The notes under the pieces are model-generated. The model was not told the DNA's origin, did not search any database, and was given only the letters and a program-made list of their open reading frames with translations. From positions 1 through 60,643 of the forward strand of contig JAEZGH010000227.1 in NCBI GenBank assembly GCA_023417065.1: 60,643 bases of DNA, in the 5' to 3' direction. Both the position numbers and the translations under genes were made by a program. This stretch comes from Bacteroidota bacterium (GTDB lineage Bacteria > Bacteroidota > Bacteroidia > Cytophagales > Cyclobacteriaceae). Positions 54,928-60,643 of the stretch are shown one piece after another. Numbering within the stretch: the stretch's first letter is position 1; every line of letters starts with the position of its first letter.

Positions 54928-56163
54928 TCATTCATTTCCTTTGCCCTTTCTTAATGTAGCTACCCTCTCCACCATGTGGGATACGACGGTCTCCACATCC
55001 TCGTACTCCAGATCAAACTCCTTTGATAACTTTTCGAGGTCGGGTGTCCTGCCTGAATTTATATCAGGAAGAATTCTTCCAATAAGAGCATTCATTCTGT
55101 CGACTACGTCATTGTCTTTTCTTGATTCTTTTTTCTCAAAGAGCGACTCGAATGAATCAATGCGCACAGTCCTTTTTAAAATCTTTCCTGCTGTAACGAG
55201 CATGGAAGGATGAACGCGAAGCTGTGGTTCCCTCGATATCGCAACTCCACTCATCACCAGAGCATCAGCAAGGCTTTTGAAACCACGATCGGTCATTGCG
55301 TGTAAAGTAACTTCTTGTCGACTTTCCTGATAATACGCCAGGGCAAAATGCGGCGGATTGCCCCATTCATTCAATGCAAGCCTGTACACGCCTTTGTTGT
55401 ATTCAACTTTAAACGAGACAGACAGCTTCTTCACATCAAGCTCAACTTCCAAAATATGTTCGGCATAGCATTGAACAAGCTCATCTTCGTTGTTCATTGT
55501 GATGGGGTATCTGCTCCCGATAAGCAATAACATGTAGGGGATCGGATTTTTTTCAATATCAATCACCAGATCTTCGTCATCGGTAATGAACCTGTTTAAC
55601 TCAGTCCCAAAGAAAAAGATATCATCGTCATCAAAGCTTGTATAACCGATTATCGGACCATACGATTGCCAGCACGCCCCATTGTAAGCGATAAGGTTAA
55701 ACCAAAGCATCACCCCCGCTTCCTTTAATGTTACAGTAACGTTCCTCGAATACAGTAAAAACCATTCGCCTGTAAACATGTCTTCCATCATATAGAAATC
55801 CTGAGCAGGTGAATCAATAATTTTGCTGAAAGAAAACCTCCACGGATTATTCAATTGATGCTGAAGGAAGGCTTGCTCTTCAGCAGGTCTTCGCTTTATT
55901 TCAGGACGGTTCATGTACTTATTGATTAACCCATCTTTCTTGAAAACTTTATGAATTATGAATTGTGCCATAAGCATGTTCGCCAGGCCAGGCTGAAAAC
56001 TCAGGTCAACGTGTCTATATTTTTTCAGAAGTGCTTCTACCTCTCGTCCGATACCATCTTTGGCTGCAGCGTAGTTCATGATGAAATCATCAACAACGGT
56101 CGCTGAGAGTTTTGAGTTTTCTTCGCAGGTATGTTTCAAAAGATCAAAGTCAGTTATTTTCAC
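54928..56163 (-). CDS. Hypothetical soluble protein with possible C-terminal helix-turn-helix
   Basis: A 411-residue cytosolic-looking protein. N-terminal helices, a central beta-rich part (MMEDMFTGEWFLLYSRNVTV, FFFGTELNRFITDDEDLVI) and a C-terminal helical segment whose PDLEKLSKEFDLEYEDVETV could be a helix-turn-helix. The length and absence of repeats fit a single-domain enzyme or effector, but no known family is recognised. First gene of a possible two-gene operon with the 165-residue protein downstream. Confidence 0.6.
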   Translation of the reverse strand: MKITDFDLLKHTCEENSKLSATVVDDFIMNYAAAKDGIGREVEALLKKYRHVDLSFQPGLANMLMAQFIIHKVFKKDGLINKYMNRPEIKRRPAEEQAFLQHQLNNPWRFSFSKIIDSPAQDFYMMEDMFTGEWFLLYSRNVTVTLKEAGVMLWFNLIAYNGACWQSYGPIIGYTSFDDDDIFFFGTELNRFITDDEDLVIDIEKNPIPYMLLLIGSRYPITMNNEDELVQCYAEHILEVELDVKKLSVSFKVEYNKGVYRLALNEWGNPPHFALAYYQESRQEVTLHAMTDRGFKSLADALVMSGVAISREPQLRVHPSMLVTAGKILKRTVRIDSFESLFEKKESRKDNDVVDRMNALIGRILPDINSGRTPDLEKLSKEFDLEYEDVETVVSHMVERVATLRKGKGNE

Positions 56164-56973
56164 TGTTTATATGTTCTTTGCCAGAAGCCAGAAAAAAGAA
56201 TCTACACTCCTTTAGTTATAAATTTCCCTTACAGCCGTGGCCCTGGAGCGCGCCAAGTCCGTAGCAATGTCAAATTATTATTTATTGCGGAACAAATATG
56301 CAAAATGAAATGACTTATTCGTTCTTTACAGTCCGGAATGAATCAGGTATTCTGCATGTCCGAGCCTATCGCGAAATGCTTTCCATTGCTTTTTCTTTCA
56401 TTTCGGGGTGAATTCTGCACTGAAGTAGCTCACGCCCGATTGTAATTCTGTCCTACGATTCTCGAACGTTAAGCGTATTGCTTCTCCGGGCAGAAAAGCA
56501 CCATTAGAATTTGTCTGTCGCCAGATCAGTGAGTTTAGAGCACAAATAAACGATCTCCGATTGTGGCCGTTTAGGTACAGAATCAGCAGCATGGTTGCTT
56601 TCACTCAGCCTAACGATCCGACCAAGCACCAATCACGCAGGTACCACAGGCTACTTCGGAGCCATCCCATCTGGATCTATGACTCTATTTGGATTGTTGG
56701 AAGCATAGATGTAAGGTGTAAGGGCTATGCCTTCTCATCTATTCAATTACTAAATTAACGGAGCGACCACATCCATCGTCCGATGTCAGACAGAACATCC
56801 GCCACCATAGTCCAGCCAGGTCAAATCAAGTCCAAAATGGTTGGCCAACTTGATACTCAATGAGTTACACCAAAACCGGTGCGTCATTTTTTGAAGAATT
56901 TTGAAGACGCACCACTTAACGCACCTTTATTATGAGAATCGGTGAATAATATGGTGGGTCCCTGAAAACAAAA

Positions 56974-57002
56974 AAGCTTGCAAATCAACGACTTGCAAGC
57001 TT
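56974..57002. terminator. Bidirectional terminator-like hairpin
   Basis: Perfect 10-bp arms AAGCTTGCAA (56974-56983) and TTGCAAGCTT (56993-57002) around a 9-nt loop, preceded by an A-run (a T-run in the minus direction). This arrangement is often seen just after tRNA genes in this phylum, consistent with the tRNA-like fragment 30 bp away. Confidence 0.6.
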
Positions 57003-57029
57003 ATTCTATCAGTTAGTACTGTTTCTAGC

Positions 57030-57051
57030 AGAGGAGGAGGGTGTGAAGTGA
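57030..57051 (-). other. Possible tRNA 3'-end fragment (attachment-site remnant)
   Basis: Read on the minus strand, TTCACACCCTCCTCCTCTGC looks like a T-loop, T-stem 3' strand and acceptor 3' strand of a tRNA-Ser/Leu-like gene, directly followed (about 30 nt on) by the strong hairpin. The 5' partner strands are absent and the loop lacks the canonical A58, so no functional tRNA exists. It could be one end of an integrated element. Confidence 0.25.
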
Positions 57052-57199
57052 CTTTTACAACTGCCTGCCTATCTGTTTTTTATATCGTTCTCAAAATTGT
57101 GGCGCCTCTATTGGCACCAGCATCAAAATCAAGCGAATTTTCGATAATCCCTTTGATGAATCAAACATACAAAAAGGGAGCCGGATTTGGAAACCTAGT

Positions 57200-57440
57200 T
57201 CACCAACCACCGCCGGGAGAGAATAAGAAATCAATCTCACACATATTATTATACAACCACTGATATCCTCTCAATTCGGCATCCAACAAAGACTGAATCA
57301 GTTTGATCATTTCCTCATAAGTGCCTTTGGTGAGTTTGCATTCAAACGCTCCTTCTGCGACGGGGATGATGCCCAGATCGGCGTCGTTAATGGATAATTC
57401 TAGGGAGCAATTAACGCCTTTGACGAAGGGTGGAGATTCC
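57200..57440 (-). pseudogene. Truncated gene tail next to the IS element
   Basis: On the minus strand a frame is open from the IS border (about 57440) to TGA at 57200-57202. It has clearly protein-like composition (GVNCSLELSINDADLGIIPV, AEGAFECKLTKGTYEEMIKL, DAELRGYQWLYNN). It has no start codon of its own: the IS lies where the 5' end would be. About 75 residues remain. Family not recognised; it may be a small phage or element protein. Confidence 0.55.
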
Positions 57441-57545
57441 GCGCAAAGTGACCACCAGTTTTCGCATCAAAGTGACCACTGAAAGTTACTTCACAATTTA
57501 ATGTAAAAAATGCATTGAGTTTTTCGGTGATCAAGGCCGTTGTTT

Positions 57546-58304
57546 TCAGTTGTCTTTTTGTGTTGTTTCTTGGGTTAAGTTAACTCTTTTTTTTCGCATC
57601 GACTCGCCGGTCAGTTCCAGCCTTTGTGCGTCATGGATAATGCGATCTAGTATAGCGTCCGCGATGGTTTGTTCGCCGATGACTTCGTGCCAAAGGTTTA
57701 TCGGTACTTGCGAAGTGAGAAGAGTTGATTTCTTTCCGTGCCGGTCTTCAATGATTTCCATGAGAATCGTGCGACTCTGTTGATCAAGGGGTTGGATACC
57801 AAAGTCATCAATGATTAGTAGGTCCTGCCTTTCGATTCTGGTAATTTCCTTCAGATAAGTTCCGTCGGCTTTGCTACTCTTCATGCGTGCAAAGAGCTTA
57901 GAGCTGTGTTCGTAAAGCACCTTGTAACTCATTGAACAAGCCTGGTGGCCAATAGCGGAGGCGATGTAGCTTTTTCCAACGCCAGTGCTCCCCGTGATGA
58001 GCACGTTTTCTTTTTTGTCGATAAAGCCACAGTCAGCCAGGCGCAGTACCTGGTTCTTAACGGCAAGTCGCTGATCGTCAAAGTTGATTTGCTCCACAGC
58101 GGCTTTGTAACGGAACTTCGCGTTCCTGACGCTACGGGAGAGTTTCCGGTTATACCGATCGTCCCACTCAGCATCAATCAGCATAGCAATAAACTCGTCA
58201 GGAGTATACTTTTCACTGTTTACTGATTCAAGGCTGGTACGGAAGTTCCGTACCATACCATAAAGCTTCATTGTTCGCATTTTCTCAAGTGTTTGTTCAT
58301 TCAT
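57546..58304 (-). CDS. istB: IS21 helper ATPase IstB
   Basis: A 252-residue AAA+ ATPase of the IstB/DnaC type. Walker A ITGSTGVGKSYIASAIG near residue 105, Walker B DLLIIDDFGIQPL near 160, and the C-terminal ILDRIIHDAQRLELTGES typical of IstB. It assists transposase target choice. Intact and in the normal order after istA (gap about 29 bp). Confidence 0.96.
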   Translation of the reverse strand: MNEQTLEKMRTMKLYGMVRNFRTSLESVNSEKYTPDEFIAMLIDAEWDDRYNRKLSRSVRNAKFRYKAAVEQINFDDQRLAVKNQVLRLADCGFIDKKENVLITGSTGVGKSYIASAIGHQACSMSYKVLYEHSSKLFARMKSSKADGTYLKEITRIERQDLLIIDDFGIQPLDQQSRTILMEIIEDRHGKKSTLLTSQVPINLWHEVIGEQTIADAILDRIIHDAQRLELTGESMRKKRVNLTQETTQKDN

Positions 58305-58333
58305 AGTATTTAGATTTTAAAGTGAAGTATTGA

Positions 58334-59881
58334 TTATCTGTAGTAATCTTTTCCCCGGATATTGGTGTGTTCAGGCATAGGAAGTTGCTTTTCCTCATCA
58401 AGATCAAATTGATCAAGGCCGCGTTGCAGGATGTCCTCAACGGCGCGGTAGTGGTATAAGCCGTAAGCATGAGCTCGCTGGCAGGCTTTGATAAGTCGCG
58501 CGTGGCCAACTCGTTTCGCAAAGGATAGGATTCCCTGACAAGATTTATAGGCTTGCTCGGGATGTGGTTTCTTCTGAAGTACCTGGGCTATGAAGTACTC
58601 GACCTCTTTGCCGATACTACGAGCCTGCACTAAGAAGTAGTCAGGGTTCCATTCCGACAGAACCTGATGTTGCGTCGCCATATGAGAAGGGTCTGTGGTA
58701 TAATTGTGGGCACTTCGCACTCTTTCGTGAGAGGCAATCAATTCATACTTGTAGAAGATCTCGACAACGGACTTGCTGTATAGAACGCGGACTTTTTTGC
58801 TGATGTGTCCGTAAGGAACGCTGTAATAATGCTTGTCAACGCTCAGGCATACATGACCATTCTTCATCACGGTAGCGGAGGCGGAATTACGCAGTTCAAA
58901 CCGCCGCGTGGGTAGTGGTTGCAACGTGGCTTTCTCCATTTCATCGAATTGTTGTCTGCGGGAGTAATTGCGGCCCTTAAAAGCTGTTTCGTTATGCGCC
59001 TCCAGGAGTGGGCGGATAAGCGAGTTCAACTGTGCCAGAGACGTGATCGGTTCTTTCGGTAACGAGGCGAATATGCGGCGATATGCAATCTTTACTGCTC
59101 CTTCAACCAGCGCTTTATCCTTTGGCTTGTACGCTCGTGCCGGAAGGACAACCATTCCGTAGTGATCGGCAAACGCTTCGAAGTTATCATTTAGCTTCGG
59201 TTCATAGCGATTACTTTTAATAACCGCTGATTTTAGATTATCCGGTACAATGGCGTTGGGAGCGCCACCAAAGTAGTGAAGTGCATTTTCACAGCACGCA
59301 ATAAAATCTTCGACGCGCTGGCTTTCAACAGCTTCTACATAAGTGAGTTGACTGGCGCCGAGGATAGCAACAAAGACCTCCATAGGAGTCAACTCTCCGG
59401 TGATGGGATCTACAACGTAAAGTTTTTCGCCTGTAAAATCCACAAAGATCTTTTCGCCGGCTTTATGCTCAATGTGCATGCTGGGATGCACACGACGCTT
59501 CCATAGCTTGTAATGTCGGTAGAAGGCCGTTGTCTTAAATCCATCGGGATGCGCGACATGATATTCCTCCCAGAGCCTTAGGAGCGTTACACCGCGTTGT
59601 TGCAATCGCGACTCCTGAAGCTTCAGATAGACGTGTAAGCGTTCCAGTCGCACATCTACCACAGGCTCAGGCTCCTGGCAAAACAAAGCATCGAGTTCCT
59701 TGTCAGATAATTGATTGATCTCCTCCCATGTGCTCCTTAGCGCGCGAAACGTGTTGATATACTTCTTCACCGTGTTACGGGATAGCCCAGTAAGGGTGCT
59801 AATCTGAAGTTTGAACTGCCCCTGGCAGTACAATTTTAAAACTTGTCTGAGTTTACTCATGATAATCGGTTTATTGGCCAT
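58334..59881 (-). CDS. istA: IS21 transposase IstA
   Basis: About 515 residues from ATG 59881; the frame also has an upstream ATG at 59920 and an internal one at 59857, which is as likely. An N-terminal helix-turn-helix (LQISTLTGLSRNTVKKYI) binds the ends. The DDE/RNase-H core shows KIFVDFTGEKLYV (first Asp), AIVPDNLKSAV (second Asp) and KALVEGAVKIAYRR (Glu). Intact, so the element may be active. Confidence 0.95.
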   Translation of the reverse strand: MANKPIIMSKLRQVLKLYCQGQFKLQISTLTGLSRNTVKKYINTFRALRSTWEEINQLSDKELDALFCQEPEPVVDVRLERLHVYLKLQESRLQQRGVTLLRLWEEYHVAHPDGFKTTAFYRHYKLWKRRVHPSMHIEHKAGEKIFVDFTGEKLYVVDPITGELTPMEVFVAILGASQLTYVEAVESQRVEDFIACCENALHYFGGAPNAIVPDNLKSAVIKSNRYEPKLNDNFEAFADHYGMVVLPARAYKPKDKALVEGAVKIAYRRIFASLPKEPITSLAQLNSLIRPLLEAHNETAFKGRNYSRRQQFDEMEKATLQPLPTRRFELRNSASATVMKNGHVCLSVDKHYYSVPYGHISKKVRVLYSKSVVEIFYKYELIASHERVRSAHNYTTDPSHMATQHQVLSEWNPDYFLVQARSIGKEVEYFIAQVLQKKPHPEQAYKSCQGILSFAKRVGHARLIKACQRAHAYGLYHYRAVEDILQRGLDQFDLDEEKQLPMPEHTNIRGKDYYR

Positions 59882-59965
59882 TAAAATTGATTTTGAAGGG
59901 CGCAGAGGTACCCTTTTCAATCAGTTTTATTGTCAACCGATCTCAATGCATTTTTACTTAAATTG

Positions 59966-60049
59966 GGTGGTCAATTTGCCGCGTAAAACGGTGGTCAGTT
60001 TCCCACGGAATCAGGTGGTCACTTTGATGCGAAAAGAGGTGGTCACTTT
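59966..60049. repeat. Four 24-bp phased copies of GGTGGTCAnTTT at the IS right end
   Basis: Copies begin at 59966, 59990, 60014 and 60038, exactly 24 bp apart. They are likely the multiple transposase-binding sites of IS21 ends. Because 24 bp is eight codons, the plus-strand reading frame across them stays open (VV...R... repeats) and enters the downstream ATPase gene. Confidence 0.8.
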
Positions 60050-60539
60050 AGGCGGAATTTCCAATAACGGAAAGACCATCTTCCTGTTAAAGCTTGCACA
60101 ATACCTTGCAACAAATTTTGGAAAGGTGTTATACGTGTCGTCAGAAGAATTTGCGTCACCTACAATGACCAAAAAGGTGAATGAATTCCTTAGTCCGCTG
60201 CCATCAAGGTTGCACTTCGCGGAAAATCTGCAAGACCCTGACCTTTCCGACTATCAGTTCATCATTATGGACTCTGTAAATGATTTAGGTTTGAAGATCA
60301 ATGAATACAAGGAGCTTCGGAAGAATCATCCCGACAAGGCATTTATCTTCATCCTTCAGCACACCAAGTCCGGTGACTTCAAAGGTGGAAAGGATTGGGA
60401 GCATATCGCCGAGATTGCTGGGGAGGTGGAGAAGGGTGTTGTCAATGTTACTAAGAACCGGTACGCGCCGAAAAATTCGCTGGACTTCTTCAGACAATTC
60501 GGCCTTCAATGGCAGGAGCCGGTTAATCAAGAAAAATGA
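60027..60539 (+). CDS. RecA/RadA-like ATPase fused to an IS-provided start
   Basis: About 170 residues: Walker A GGISNNGKTIFLLKLA, GKVLYVSSEEF and a Walker B YQFIIMDSVNDL, all as in RadA/DnaB-type RecA-fold ATPases of phages and integrative elements. The first codons, ATG to VVTLGG, lie in the IS right end (ATG at 60027-60029), so the original N-terminus is lost or replaced. The frame is also open further back through the IS repeats (to 59811). Whether the protein is functional is uncertain, as P-loop and later motifs are intact. Confidence 0.7.
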   Translation: MRKEVVTLGGISNNGKTIFLLKLAQYLATNFGKVLYVSSEEFASPTMTKKVNEFLSPLPSRLHFAENLQDPDLSDYQFIIMDSVNDLGLKINEYKELRKNHPDKAFIFILQHTKSGDFKGGKDWEHIAEIAGEVEKGVVNVTKNRYAPKNSLDFFRQFGLQWQEPVNQEK

Positions 60540-60567
60540 TTATTTAAAATTTAAAACTAAAAGCAGA

Positions 60568-60643
60568 ATGGAAACAAGTGGAGTTGGTAAAAAGCCAGCC
60601 TTCGGAGGATTTTTGTCAAAAATTCTCGGGACTGGTGTAAAGG
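60568..60643 (+). CDS. 5' end of a gene cut by the window edge
   Basis: From ATG 60568 a frame runs out of the window (GVGKKPAFGGFLSKILG). It lies 28 bp after the RecA-like gene on the same strand and may be its operon partner. Too short to identify. Confidence 0.4.
   Translation, partial: METSGVGKKPAFGGFLSKILGTGVK

Larger units (their letters stand above)
56164..57199. other. About 1 kb without a supported gene; accessory-region boundary
   Basis: No convincing coding region. A short minus-strand frame near 56398-56604 has no recognisable family and is not called. The informative features are the terminator-like hairpin (56974-57002) and a possible tRNA 3'-end fragment (57030-57051), both described separately. 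Base composition is more AT-rich than in the flanking core genes. Confidence 0.45.
57437..60057 (-). mobile_element. IS21-family insertion sequence (istA, istB), complete
   Basis: An element of about 2.62 kb with istA and istB on the minus strand. Both ends carry an inverted repeat of roughly 45 bp: TTCCGC-n2-AAAGTGACCACC-n2-TTTTCGCATCAAAGTGACCAC (left 57437-57479; right 60015-60057). Internal 24-bp phased copies of the GGTGGTCAnTTT box lie at the right end (59966, 59990, 60014, 60038), with two on the left (57445, 57469). Because the match extends to TTCCGC on both sides, the exact tip and a target duplication could not be settled. Flanking genes are truncated at both ends. Confidence 0.88.

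Noticed and set aside
56398..56604. 68-codon minus-strand gene
   Set aside because: No recognisable family, no promoter and amino-acid make-up not clearly protein-like.
57030..57103. Intact tRNA gene
   Set aside because: Only a 3'-end-like piece is visible; no anticodon arm or matching 5' acceptor strand.

Overview
The window reads as chromosomal DNA from a member of the phylum Bacteroidota, most likely a soil or freshwater Cytophagales-type organism. The evidence is the SusC/SusD pair, many secreted lipoproteins, the lack of recognisable Shine-Dalgarno sequences, several TAnnTTTG-type -7 promoter elements just upstream of starts, and an MBOAT/SGNH surface O-acylation pair. Assignment below phylum is inference. 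No rRNA gene, complete tRNA or CRISPR array was seen.

Layout. (1) 1-2502, plus strand: a membrane regulator (laminin-G-like domain, Kelch beta-propeller, one membrane span, winged-helix DNA-binding domain) split by one in-frame amber codon and cut by the window edge. (2) 2528-22638, minus strand: an eleven-gene alpha-mannan utilisation locus. In transcription order it encodes a SusE-like surface lipoprotein, GH76 endo-alpha-1,6-mannanase, SusC, SusD, a DUF3823 lipoprotein, a TIM-barrel glycosidase-like lipoprotein of unclear family, GH92, an endonuclease/exonuclease/phosphatase-fold enzyme, a glutaminase-A-like (DUF4965) lipoprotein, GH43 and GH125. (3) 22967-27074, minus strand: the cytosolic arm, with an MFS sugar permease, a cupin phosphomannose-isomerase-like protein, a ROK sugar kinase and a LacI regulator. 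Tandem LacI-type palindromes lie upstream of the permease and related AACGTT sites upstream of the polysaccharide locus. The two blocks describe a complete route from surface cutting of mannan, through import and periplasmic trimming, to mannose uptake, phosphorylation and isomerisation to fructose-6-phosphate.

(4) 27.7-38.1 kb: housekeeping and surface genes. These are small transporters, a beta-barrel/pore-former-like hypothetical (28803-29459), a NarL-type response regulator and a TPR histidine kinase flanking a PKD/beta-helix lipoprotein, a DUF2306-like membrane protein, and an MBOAT acyltransferase with its SGNH partner. (5) 38.1-45.3 kb: a short repeat cluster, a frameshifted AAA ATPase, a RecB-like nuclease/superfamily-1 helicase fusion, a Crp-type regulator and an alpha/beta hydrolase.

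(6) 45.35-51.2 kb, minus strand: a tightly packed operon of four hydrolases, namely an M4-like zinc metallopeptidase, a metallo-beta-lactamase-fold hydrolase, a patatin-like phospholipase with two membrane spans, and a DUF2235 alpha/beta hydrolase. It is the best candidate here for an undescribed multi-gene system. Its last gene is broken by a nonsense codon and by a deletion that joins it to the tail of an S41 peptidase gene. (7) 51.5-56.2 kb: an SDR oxidoreductase, a GH2-derived probable pseudoenzyme and two unknown proteins. (8) 56.2 kb to the end: an accessory, decayed region with a possible tRNA 3' remnant plus terminator, a truncated gene tail, a complete IS21-family element (about 57437-60057) with 24-bp phased end repeats, a RecA/RadA-like ATPase whose start codon now comes from the IS end, and the first codons of another gene.
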